From Christensenellaceae bacterium Phil1 (GTDB taxonomy: Bacteria > Bacillota > Clostridia > Christensenellales > CAG-138): a stretch of 64,000 nt of DNA. Position 1 is the first letter of the stretch. Each line of letters starts with the position of its first letter. The stretch covers positions 62,001 through 126,000 of the forward strand of contig MSGS01000075.1 of assembly GCA_001940855.1 (NCBI GenBank), given 5' to 3'. Positions 49,641-58,073 of this stretch are shown here, in pieces. The notes under the pieces are model-generated. The model saw only the letters and a list, made by a program, of their open reading frames with translations, did no database searches and had not been told where the DNA came from. The translations under genes were made by a program, and so were the position numbers.

Positions 49641-50497
49641 TGATTAAAACGTCACGACAGCTAAAAGATTTAGTCCGTAACATGGCAAAGGGCGACAGCG
49701 GCAAATCCCAACTGTTAAGCCGCAATTACGCTATGGAGCGATTTTTGGAGCGTGTCGCCCTGTCGGAGTACAGGGACAATTTCATCTTAAAAGGCGGTAT
49801 GCTCGTTTCCGCTATGGTAGGGCTTGATAAACGGGCGACAATGGACATTGACACAACGATACGCAATTTTCCGCTTGATACGGACACCGCAAAGCGGATT
49901 GTAGAGGAAATCGCCGCCGTAGAGGTTGGCGACAATATCCGTTTTGAGATTAAGGATATAGGGACTATCATGGACGAAGCGGAATATGGCGGGGTGCGCA
50001 TTTCCCTTGACGCATATTTAGACATGATGAAAATGCCGCTGAAAATCGACATATCGACGGGGGATGTGATAACGCCCGCCGAAATTACATACCGCTACAA
50101 GCTGATGTTTGAGGACAGGCATATCGCCCTTTGGGCGTACACGCTTGAAACGGTGCTTGCCGAAAAGATTGAAACCGTATTAGCGCGGACGGTCACGAAC
50201 ACACGCTTACGGGATTTTTATGATTTGTATATCCTGCAAAATACGGGCATGGAAATCAGCGGTCAAATCCTTGCCGCCGCGCTCCTTGCAACCTGTCGTA
50301 AGCGCGGAAGCGAAAGCCTGCTGCCGGAATACCGCCGTATTTTAAGCAAGGTTGAAGCAAGTACGGATATGCAGACACAATGGGAAAACTATCAAAAGAA
50401 AAACAGCTATGCGGCGGGTATCGCATGGGAAACGGTGATGAACGCAATCCGCGCCCTTTGCGATAGCTGTATTAACGGGTGCAGCATGGACAATTAG
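49640..50497 (+). CDS. abiEii: AbiEii family nucleotidyltransferase toxin
   Basis: A 285-residue toxin of the AbiEii/AbiGii nucleotidyltransferase family. The active-site region is LKGGMLVSAMVG followed by ATMDIDT (the paired aspartates), with VLAEKIETVLARTVTNTRLRDFYDLYIL downstream (conserved Lys and Asp of motif IV). Such toxins transfer nucleotides, in studied cases to tRNA, and stop growth on phage infection or loss of the antitoxin; they also stabilise mobile elements. The last eight codons lie inside a 146-bp direct repeat, so the 3' end may have been altered when the next cassette entered. Confidence 0.9.
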   Translation: MIKTSRQLKDLVRNMAKGDSGKSQLLSRNYAMERFLERVALSEYRDNFILKGGMLVSAMVGLDKRATMDIDTTIRNFPLDTDTAKRIVEEIAAVEVGDNIRFEIKDIGTIMDEAEYGGVRISLDAYLDMMKMPLKIDISTGDVITPAEITYRYKLMFEDRHIALWAYTLETVLAEKIETVLARTVTNTRLRDFYDLYILQNTGMEISGQILAAALLATCRKRGSESLLPEYRRILSKVEASTDMQTQWENYQKKNSYAAGIAWETVMNAIRALCDSCINGCSMDN

Positions 50498-50618
50498 GCG
50501 CACAAAAAGCCTGTATTTATGCGGCTTGCAGCGCACGAAAACAGCGGGGACGATAGTTTATATTCAATCCTCAAAAATCGGTGTTCTAACTGTCCACGCA
50601 AGGGCAAAAAAGAACAGG
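50473..50618 (+). repeat. 146-bp direct repeat, copy 1
   Basis: The repeat starts in the last codons of abiEii (AACGGGTGCAGCATGGACAA) and ends AAGAACAGG. Copy 2 is at 51580-51726. They differ at only four positions, one being the length of an A-run. They bracket the Bro-N gene. Confidence 0.9.
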
Positions 50619-50691
50619 TCGGTAACGCGGTTATGGTGGAAAAATGAAAAAACTGTGGTAAAATCAGAATATCGGAAAGGGGCATTTCACA

Positions 50692-51582
50692 ATGAACACA
50701 ACCGACAACATACAGATTTATGAAGATAAGCGGATAAGAACGGCATGGGACGAGGAAAAAGAGGAATGGTATTTTTCCGTCGTCGATGTGGTGGCGGTTT
50801 TGACAGACCAACCAGACCATCAAGCCGCAAGGAACTATTGGAAAGTAACCAAGAAGCGGCTAAAGGACGAGGGAAATGAAACGGTTACAAGCTGTAACCG
50901 TTTGAAAATGACCGCTGCCGATGGAAAACAGCGGTTGACCGACGTTGCCAACGTCGAACAGCTTTTGCGTATCATTCAATCTATCCCATCACCGAAAGCC
51001 GAGCCGTTTAAGGTTTGGCTTGCACAGGTGGGGCGGGAACGTATCGAAGAAACCATAGACCCGGAACTGACGATTGACCGCGCTCTTGAAACCTACTTAC
51101 GCAAGGGATATACCCGCGAATGGATAAACCAACGCTTACAGGCAATCCAAGTCCGCAAGGAATTGACCGACGAATGGCAAGACAGGGGCGTACAAAAGGG
51201 CGTTGAGTTTGCAATCCTCACCGATGAAATCACCCGCGCATGGTCGGGCATGACGACGCGGCAATACAAAAATCTAAAAGGCTTGACAAAAGAAAATCTG
51301 CGGGACAACATGACGACAACGGAAATCATCTTGAATATGCTTGCAGAAACTTCTACAACGGACATTTCCAAAGAAGCAAAGCCGGAAACCTTTGCGGAAA
51401 ATATAGAGGTAGCCCGTCGCGGCGGTAATGTTGCCGGGATTGCCAAAAAAGCCCTTGAAGCGGAAACGGGCAAAAGCGTCATTTCCTCAAAGAACGCGGC
51501 ACAGCTAAACGCCGTTGTGGTAGATATGATTGAGAGCGTGGCCGACGCGGATAAAAAAGAGGACGGGGACGACACAAAATAA
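50692..51582 (+). CDS. Bro-N domain protein (DinD-like / phage antirepressor-like)
   Basis: A 296-residue protein. Residues about 10-120 form a Bro-N domain (IRTAWDEEKEEWYFSVVDVVAVLTDQPDHQAARNYW, LTDVANVEQLLRIIQSIPSPKAEPFKVWLAQVG), as in phage antirepressors and DinD. The C-terminal half (RALETYLRKGYTREWINQRLQAIQVRKELTDEW, ITRAWSGMTTRQYKNLKGL) matches DinD-type proteins. DinD inhibits RecA filament activity in E. coli; the role here is unknown. AAAGGGGCATTTCACA precedes the ATG. Flanking direct repeats suggest it entered as a cassette. Confidence 0.85.
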   Translation: MNTTDNIQIYEDKRIRTAWDEEKEEWYFSVVDVVAVLTDQPDHQAARNYWKVTKKRLKDEGNETVTSCNRLKMTAADGKQRLTDVANVEQLLRIIQSIPSPKAEPFKVWLAQVGRERIEETIDPELTIDRALETYLRKGYTREWINQRLQAIQVRKELTDEWQDRGVQKGVEFAILTDEITRAWSGMTTRQYKNLKGLTKENLRDNMTTTEIILNMLAETSTTDISKEAKPETFAENIEVARRGGNVAGIAKKALEAETGKSVISSKNAAQLNAVVVDMIESVADADKKEDGDDTK

Positions 51583-51726
51583 CGGGTGCAGCATGGACAA
51601 TTAGGCGCACAAAAAGCCTGTATTTATGCGGCTTGCGGCGCACGAAAACAGCGGGGACGATAGTTTATATTCAATCCTCAAAAATCGGCGTTCTAACAGT
51701 CCACGCAAGGGCAAAAAAAGAACAGG
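51580..51726 (+). repeat. 146-bp direct repeat, copy 2
   Basis: This is the second copy of 50473-50618. It begins right at the Bro-N stop codon and runs into a strong terminator hairpin. It repeats the last codons of abiEii although no abiEii body precedes it. Confidence 0.9.
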
Positions 51727-51764
51727 GGCGCGGCAAGCAAAAAACAGCTTGCCGCGCCCCTGTT
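51721..51764 (-). terminator. Terminator of the ICE transfer operon
   Basis: AACAGGGGCGCGGCAAGC and GCTTGCCGCGCCCCTGTT are a perfect 18-bp inverted repeat with an 8-base loop; on the minus strand it is followed by CTTTTTTTGC, so it ends the long minus-strand operon facing the convergent Bro-N gene. Confidence 0.9.
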
Positions 51765-51775
51765 GCGCTGTGGGC

Positions 51776-51985
51776 TTATTCGTCGTCGGTAAAGGTAAAG
51801 TGCATTTGGGAAAACTCGCTGTCTGTCATAGCTTGCAGCTTATGAATGACGCCGCCCGCAAGGTCTTTCATGTCGCTGTCCATGTACGGAAGTGCGTCGC
51901 GGATATTTTGGGTGACGCTGCTGCGGCTGTCCTCCAGATAGATACAGATTAGGTTTTCCTCCGGGATAGTAAAAAGATTGCTCAT
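51776..51985 (-). CDS. Transposon-transfer assisting family small protein
   Basis: A 69-residue acidic protein of the family found at the end of Tn1549-type transfer operons: FTIPEENLICIYLEDSRSSVTQNIRDALPYMDSDMKDLAGGVIHKLQAMTDSEF. Its molecular role is not established. The ATG at 51985 follows GGAGG by 7 bases and overlaps the stop region of the giant polyvalent gene. Confidence 0.8.
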   Translation of the reverse strand: MSNLFTIPEENLICIYLEDSRSSVTQNIRDALPYMDSDMKDLAGGVIHKLQAMTDSEFSQMHFTFTDDE

Positions 51986-51987
51986 AA

Positions 51988-54900
51988 TCAAACCTCCATT
52001 TCCTTTGACTTGCTCTTATCCGGCTGCTTTTTGGGCTGCTCCTGCGCCTGTTCCTTTGCTGCGGCAAGCTGCGCCCGGACAGACGGTTTTTGTTCTTTTG
52101 CCGCCGCCCGCGCTTTCCGCTGTATCTCGGTGGGGCGTTCCCCGGTTATGGGGCGTATGCACTTTAGCCCATCGGCGGCATAGATGGCGTTATCGTTTAG
52201 CTGCCGCTGCCATGCGCCCTCGCTTGGCGACCATCTGAAGCCGCTGCTTTTCAATTCGCTGCGGGTGTCCGCGTCGGGCTTACCGTCAAAGAAGATTTGC
52301 AAGCGGTTATCCTGCCTGTTGGCCTCCACCTTGCCCCCGTCAAACTCCCAACCGACAAAGGGCGTTTCGCTTCTCTGCGTCAAAGCTGTAATGCGTTCTT
52401 TCACCCGGCGTATCTCTGCGTTGTTGTTCGACAAAGCCCATGACGGGTAGGGCTTATCGTCCACGCGCCAACCGTTTGACATACCCGCTTTTACTTTTTC
52501 GATACTCTCCGGCGATAAATGGGGGCAACCGTCAAGGGTCTTATGCTTGCGGTAATAAGCGTTTACCGCTTTCATCTTTTCCTGCAACTGTTCAAGCCCC
52601 GCAAGTTTCTTTTCCAACTTCTGAACGGCCTGCGGGTCGTCTGCGCTGATACCGCCCATGCCCGTACTGCGGATTTTATCGAGCAAGCCTTGAATATCCC
52701 GCCATTCCTCCATGTTCTTATCGCGGGCTGCGTTCTGCTTTTCTTTTTTACGGACAGGGAAATTGCTGCCTCCGGCAACCAAAATAGAAGCAACGCGGCC
52801 TTCGATGGCAAAACTCTTATTCATGTTGTCGGCCAACTTCCGGGCGTAGGTATCAAGCAAGCTGTCGATTTTATCGTGATACATGGGGTCAACACGTTCT
52901 TTCTGCCGCTTGGCTATGGCTGCGGCCTCGTCCACCGCTTGACGGTATCCGGCGGTCGCGCTGCCTTGCCTGTAATCGCGGTAGCTGTTCATGTCGTTGG
53001 CGTGTCGGGCTGCGGCCTCGTTGATATGGTAATAGGTGGGCGTGTCCGCTGCGGGGGCGGCGGCCTCCGGCGGCGTGTTATTGATAATCCCGTCAATCAT
53101 GTTTTCGTTTTGCTCGGTGGTCTGCTCTGCGGCCTGTAAAGGATTTTCCCGCTGCGGCGGCTCTGCGGATATGGCAAACGCCCGCGTCCCGTTTGCCATA
53201 ATGAGATATTTTCCGTCGTCGGATTGATGATGAAAACCATATCCGGCGGCCTCTATCTGCTCTTTCGTCATATCGGTCACGCGGAATGTCCCACGCGGCG
53301 TTTTGATTGCTTCCCCGGTCAAAGCGTCGTCCGGCGTGATTTCCTTTTCCGGCATTTTCAAAAACTCCGGCACTTCCTTGTAGCCGATACTGTCAACGTA
53401 ATGGGCGGTGTCCTGCCCGTTCTGATGAAGCACAACCACATCGGAAACGGAAAGACTATGCCCGGTAAAGTCTGCGGGGCGGTCGATGTTAAAGCGTTCA
53501 AAAATGCGTTCAAGGGTCATGCCGCTTTCAAGGGGTGCGGTATAGGTCTGCTCATAGTTCGCCGGGTCAACGGCAAGCCCAACCGCCCGCAAGCGGTCGT
53601 ATGGCTCAAAGCGGTAATCCCGCGTTTCGTCGCCGCCCTTTAGCTGATAGATGGTAAAGCTGTCGGCCTGTTCCGGCTCTGCGGCTGCTTCCCGTTCTGC
53701 AAGGGTCTTTTCCGCACGTTCCCGAACAGCGTCGCTTATATGCAGCGAATACAGCCCGGAAGCAGAGGAAAAGCCCACGTTGTTGAAAACATAGTCCACA
53801 TCGGCCTCTTTCAATGCGCCTGCCGGATAAAAATTATCTCTTGTGATAGCTTCGCTCACTTTACCGTCCGCTATGTCGTGATTTAGCCCGGTTTCAATAT
53901 GAGAGCAGATTTTTCCGTCAACCGCCAATGTTACATAGTACCAACCCATATATCCGCTGATTTTATCGTCTGTACCGTCGTTAAACTCGACGTTAAGGAC
54001 GGTGTACGGCTTCAAGCCCTTTTGCGCGGCGATTTCGTTGTCTGCCGCTTCACGCTTCACAAGGGAAGTAATCGCGGTTTCCTTTGCCGCGCTGATGATT
54101 TCCGGGTTATACTGTACCAATGCCGCGTTGACACATTCGTTTTGTATTTTTGCGGTCTTGGCTTTTGGCGTACTGTGGTTGCCGATGAACAGCGACGCGC
54201 CGTTATCAAACTTGATGGATATATCGCTTGTACCGCGCCATTTCCCCGTACATGGCGACGTTTCGATTTCGCCGGACGTACCGCCAAACGCCTGCGCGAT
54301 AATCCCTATCTTGTCCTGCATAGAAAGATTTTCATATCGCTGTGCAATCTCAACCGCTTTTTTCTGTAAGTCTGTAAGATGTTCGGCGGTCGGCGTGGTC
54401 TGCTCCGGCGCGGCTGCTGCGGCCTCCTGCGCTGCCTGTTCCGGCTCGGCGGCGGTCAGCTTTTCAAGTTTCCCGTCGCGGTAGGAATAGCCCTGTACCG
54501 CAATCGCTTCAAGGGTGCTGTCCGTAACGTCCCCATAAAGCCGTTGGTCGGCTTCAATGAACATCTGCAAAGTGGCTTTGACGGTATCGGATAGGGCTTG
54601 CTGTTTTTCGGGCGGTAGCCTGTTGAATACGGGCGCGTCCTGCGTCTGCGGGTATGGCTCATACCCATTAGCGGCGTATTCCTCAACCGTCATGCCCGCG
54701 CTTGCGGCCTCCTGCGTTATCTCGTCCATGACGTGCTGTTTATATGTCTGTAAATCCGGGTCAAAGTCCCCATACGACGGGACAGGCGGCAAATCATATT
54801 CGCCGCGATTGAGCATACCCCGGCACTCGGTAACGTGCTTTTGTATGGCGTTATACAAGGCAGTTTCGGCGGGGGACAGATTTTCAACCGTCAAAAGCCG

Positions 54901-57585
54901 CTGCGCGGCCTGTTCCATTTCCGACAGCTTACAATGCAGTTTGAGATATGGGACAACCTCATGCAGCAATATTTCACGCTCTGCCTTATCCGCTTCCAAC
55001 GCTTCCTTGCCCTCATTCCGCAACAGGTAGTTATCCCAATCGGGATTATCGACATAACGGGTATGATACTTTTCGATGTGTTCAATCAATCCACCCTCCC
55101 CGTCGCCAAAGTCCTGCCGCCCCTCGTAATTCCGGGCTTCGCCGTTCAGCACATAATCAATGCTAAACTTTGTTTTGTCGTAACCGGGACTATCCTTGTT
55201 GGCCGCGTCAAGAGAAGCAAACAGTTTGTCCGCTTCGGACAGGCTCATGGTTTGCCCGTCCTGCAAATGTGCGCTTTCGCTCCAAATGACGGTGACAGTC
55301 GGCTCGGCTGCTGCGGCCTCCTGCGCCGCCTGTTCCGGCTGTTCTTGGGGCTGCTGTTCCGGCGCGGCTTCGTCCCGCTGCGGCTCGGTGGCCTCCCGCG
55401 CCTTTTGCAGTTCGGTAAAATGCCCCTCAATCTCGGTAATCAGTTCCTTTGCGGTCCTATGTATCGTTTCAAGGGACGATTTTAATTCGGTCAGTTCCTT
55501 GCCGCTGCTCCAATCTGCAAGATAGGCAAAGGAATAATCGGAAACATCAAGCCCAAAGTTTTGACATACCGCATAGGCGATACTCTCGGCCTGTACCTCG
55601 CGTGTGCGTCTGTCCGGCCTGTCCTGCGTGTCCTCGGAAAAGAAGTCGCTGCCTATGTCGTGCAGTTTGGCGTGTGCGGCCTCATGGATTGCAGTTTTTA
55701 CATTTTGCAGTTGGCTCATGCCCTCGTTGATAACAATGCGCCGTTCATCATAAAGGCAACCGCCTTTTCGTTCCCCGTCAAGCGGCTCAAAGCTGATAGG
55801 AAACGGCGACGCCTTTTCAATCGCCTTAAAAAAGTCCTCATATTGCGCAACGTCGGCAATCAAGGGCTGCGCCAACGTCAAGGGCGGCATTTCTTTTCCC
55901 TCGGTCTGCGAAACGTCAAAGACGGAAACAACCTTATAGGACGGTACGGTGATTTCCTTTTCCTCCATGACGGGCTTCCCGTCCCCGTCAAGTACGGGCT
56001 TTTTCGTTTCGGGGTCAATCTTGCGCACATTCTGTTTTACCTTGTAGGGCGCGGGCGCAAGGATTTTTATGCCGTTTTCCTCTGCTTTAACGTGCCTGTC
56101 AAAATCGGTTTTCCATTGGTTGTAGCCCCTCACGAATTGGCCGCCCTGTAAAGCAATCAACATCGTGTTATTGAAGCTGTAATGATGGAATTTCGACATG
56201 GTATTTAGGTAATCCCTGTATCGCTCGCTTTCAAATACGCCTTGAATACCCTGTTCCAGACGCCCGGTGATTTCTTTCATTTTTTCGGCGGGGTCTTTGG
56301 ACGCGAACAGAATAGGGACGACGGGGCGCGGCTCTGCGGCTGCTGCCTCCTGTGCCGCCTGTTCCGGCTGCGCTGCGCTTTGTGAAGCGGCGGCTTCCGG
56401 CTGCTCGTTATCCTGCTGCGGTAGCTGCGCCTGTTCCGGCTCCTGCCCCTCAATGGTATATCCCGGCAAAAGGTGGCCGCTTACTTTGAAATGGTCGGCG
56501 TACTGCTGCGGGACAGGCGGGGAAAGTTCGGTAAATAAATGCTGATACGCTTTAATGCGCCCGTTCAGATACTTTTCCATATCCGCCTTATCCGCAAAGA
56601 CTTTACGGGTCTGTCCGGCGATTTTTGCCCGTTGCTGCGTGTCCGGGCCGTTGGTGTGAATACCCCACGTCAGCGTCCACGAATACGGGACGGACGCTTG
56701 TTTTTGGCTGTCGTATCGGGTGTTCTCGTTAATGCGGTAGTACATACGGTAAACCGAATTGCTGCGCACAAAATAATCGGGGTCGCGCTGCTCCCACTCG
56801 TTTGACGTATGCTTGACGGGCGGCGTTCTCACATATTCAATCGCCTTTTTGATTTCAAGCGTTTTTCCCGCCTGTTCCTCCCATGCTGCGGCGCGTTTCT
56901 GCAAGTCTGCAAAAACGGCCTGTTCCGCTGCTTCGCTTTCCTCGCGCATGGTCTGTAACTGTTCCAACGGCAAGCCCGCCAACGCGGAAATATCCGCTTT
57001 GTCCGTTTCAAAATAAACCTTGCGTTCTATCCGCATATTTTCGGCGGCTTCCAATTTGTCATGGTCGTATGTGGAATAAGACATGATTTCTCGCTTCCTT
57101 TCCTCTGTGATTTTTGTGTGCATAAGTTCGTAATCTTCGGGGGTCATGCTTCCGTCATAGACATACGGATTAAGTTCCTGCCCGTCGTATGGGCGTTCTG
57201 AAAAGGGCAATCCTGCGGCATGGGCTGTCTGCCGCGCCGCTTCTATCTGCTCCGGCGGGATTGTCCCGTCGTGCTGCTCGATAAATCCGGCAAGAGAATT
57301 AAAGCCGTTTTCATAATGCCAACGTACCCCGGCTGTCAGTTCATCAAGGCGCATATCCTCGGCCAAATGCCCGCAATAGTAGCCATTTAAGGCAACGGCG
57401 CGGGGGTCAATGCTGCTAATCTCTTTCCATTTCCCTATGTCGTCATAGCTGATAGTGTCGCTGCCAAGTTCAAGATAAAGATAATCGCTATTCCAAGAAC
57501 GCCCCTCGCGCCAAAACACTACCCACGCTATACCGTCGCGCAATTCATTTTGGCAATCCTTTACAGCGTCCTGCAAACTCGCCAT
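51988..57585 (-). CDS. Giant ArdC/YodL-type polyvalent protein
   Basis: An 1,865-residue cytoplasmic protein built of several domains, as in large polyvalent proteins of conjugative elements. Around residues 430-600 is an ArdC-like ssDNA-binding region (LNTMSKFHHYSFNNTMLIALQ), followed near 633 by a zinc metallopeptidase motif AIHEAAHAKLHDIG; ArdC proteins protect incoming DNA from restriction. A YodL domain lies near 1310-1420 (FTIYQLKGGDETRDYRFEPYDRLRA). A C-terminal region (FVGWEFDGG...FRWSPSEGAWQRQL, about 1760) is common in such proteins. Domains are separated by repeats of PEQAAQEAAAAEP. Start at 57585 follows AAAGGAAGTGA. Confidence 0.88.
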   Translation of the reverse strand: MASLQDAVKDCQNELRDGIAWVVFWREGRSWNSDYLYLELGSDTISYDDIGKWKEISSIDPRAVALNGYYCGHLAEDMRLDELTAGVRWHYENGFNSLAGFIEQHDGTIPPEQIEAARQTAHAAGLPFSERPYDGQELNPYVYDGSMTPEDYELMHTKITEERKREIMSYSTYDHDKLEAAENMRIERKVYFETDKADISALAGLPLEQLQTMREESEAAEQAVFADLQKRAAAWEEQAGKTLEIKKAIEYVRTPPVKHTSNEWEQRDPDYFVRSNSVYRMYYRINENTRYDSQKQASVPYSWTLTWGIHTNGPDTQQRAKIAGQTRKVFADKADMEKYLNGRIKAYQHLFTELSPPVPQQYADHFKVSGHLLPGYTIEGQEPEQAQLPQQDNEQPEAAASQSAAQPEQAAQEAAAAEPRPVVPILFASKDPAEKMKEITGRLEQGIQGVFESERYRDYLNTMSKFHHYSFNNTMLIALQGGQFVRGYNQWKTDFDRHVKAEENGIKILAPAPYKVKQNVRKIDPETKKPVLDGDGKPVMEEKEITVPSYKVVSVFDVSQTEGKEMPPLTLAQPLIADVAQYEDFFKAIEKASPFPISFEPLDGERKGGCLYDERRIVINEGMSQLQNVKTAIHEAAHAKLHDIGSDFFSEDTQDRPDRRTREVQAESIAYAVCQNFGLDVSDYSFAYLADWSSGKELTELKSSLETIHRTAKELITEIEGHFTELQKAREATEPQRDEAAPEQQPQEQPEQAAQEAAAAEPTVTVIWSESAHLQDGQTMSLSEADKLFASLDAANKDSPGYDKTKFSIDYVLNGEARNYEGRQDFGDGEGGLIEHIEKYHTRYVDNPDWDNYLLRNEGKEALEADKAEREILLHEVVPYLKLHCKLSEMEQAAQRLLTVENLSPAETALYNAIQKHVTECRGMLNRGEYDLPPVPSYGDFDPDLQTYKQHVMDEITQEAASAGMTVEEYAANGYEPYPQTQDAPVFNRLPPEKQQALSDTVKATLQMFIEADQRLYGDVTDSTLEAIAVQGYSYRDGKLEKLTAAEPEQAAQEAAAAAPEQTTPTAEHLTDLQKKAVEIAQRYENLSMQDKIGIIAQAFGGTSGEIETSPCTGKWRGTSDISIKFDNGASLFIGNHSTPKAKTAKIQNECVNAALVQYNPEIISAAKETAITSLVKREAADNEIAAQKGLKPYTVLNVEFNDGTDDKISGYMGWYYVTLAVDGKICSHIETGLNHDIADGKVSEAITRDNFYPAGALKEADVDYVFNNVGFSSASGLYSLHISDAVRERAEKTLAEREAAAEPEQADSFTIYQLKGGDETRDYRFEPYDRLRAVGLAVDPANYEQTYTAPLESGMTLERIFERFNIDRPADFTGHSLSVSDVVVLHQNGQDTAHYVDSIGYKEVPEFLKMPEKEITPDDALTGEAIKTPRGTFRVTDMTKEQIEAAGYGFHHQSDDGKYLIMANGTRAFAISAEPPQRENPLQAAEQTTEQNENMIDGIINNTPPEAAAPAADTPTYYHINEAAARHANDMNSYRDYRQGSATAGYRQAVDEAAAIAKRQKERVDPMYHDKIDSLLDTYARKLADNMNKSFAIEGRVASILVAGGSNFPVRKKEKQNAARDKNMEEWRDIQGLLDKIRSTGMGGISADDPQAVQKLEKKLAGLEQLQEKMKAVNAYYRKHKTLDGCPHLSPESIEKVKAGMSNGWRVDDKPYPSWALSNNNAEIRRVKERITALTQRSETPFVGWEFDGGKVEANRQDNRLQIFFDGKPDADTRSELKSSGFRWSPSEGAWQRQLNDNAIYAADGLKCIRPITGERPTEIQRKARAAAKEQKPSVRAQLAAAKEQAQEQPKKQPDKSKSKEMEV

Positions 57586-57618
57586 CTGCTCACTTCCTTT
57601 CCTCGGTTTCATAAGGGT

Positions 57619-57699
57619 TTGGGACTATCCCAACAAGCAAAATCCCCGCAATCCTCAAAAGAGAAATGCGGGGATTTCCGTAAATGGGTACTCATTTAC
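57619..57699 (-). promoter_or_regulatory. Second copy of the mobC-region dyads, with an embedded terminator
   Basis: Read on the minus strand, GTAAATGAGTACCCATTTAC (57680-57699) and TTGGGATAGTCCCAA (57619-57633) repeat the two dyads found ahead of mobC in the same order. Between them sits a terminator-like hairpin, AATCCCCGCA/TGCGGGGATT followed by TTTTGC (57641-57677), that could separate the VLP gene from the giant gene. Confidence 0.6.
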
Positions 57700-57710
57700 T
57701 GTGCTTGCTA

Positions 57711-58073
57711 TCAAGTTGTTTTTAGCCTTAAACGCCTTTTCCTCTCGCTCTCGGCTTTCTGTCTGCGGTGGATTTTCTCGGCACAGGCGGGGCAATATTT
57801 CGCCCTGTTGCTTCCCGCCGCAAAGTTGCTTTTGCATACCTCGCAACGCCTTAAATTATCGCTGTCCCGCACGATTTCAGCGTACAGCGTCTTATCTGCG
57901 GGCAAAACTGCTTCGCGGAAATAGCGGCATAAAAGGGAATAGCTGATACTTTGGACGCATACGCAAGTGTCCCCGTCGTCAAGCAAAAGGCAGTTCCCGC
58001 AATCGTTGTTGGCACATTCAGCCCGCGCCATTTTCTTTACGGCGCGGTAATGCGCTTCTTTTAGCCGTATCAT
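57711..58073 (-). CDS. Cysteine-rich VLP-type ICE protein
   Basis: A 120-residue protein with twelve cysteines, including CANNDCGNCLLLDDGDTCVC in the N-terminal half and a zinc-ribbon-like CEVCKSNFAAGS...KYCPACAEKIHRRQ in the C-terminal half. It matches the cysteine-rich VLP family encoded beside topoisomerase III in Tn1549-type elements. Function unknown; metal binding and DNA contact are plausible from the ribbon and the basic tail. It overlaps topB by 4 bases. Confidence 0.85.
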   Translation of the reverse strand: MIRLKEAHYRAVKKMARAECANNDCGNCLLLDDGDTCVCVQSISYSLLCRYFREAVLPADKTLYAEIVRDSDNLRRCEVCKSNFAAGSNRAKYCPACAEKIHRRQKAESERKRRLRLKTT

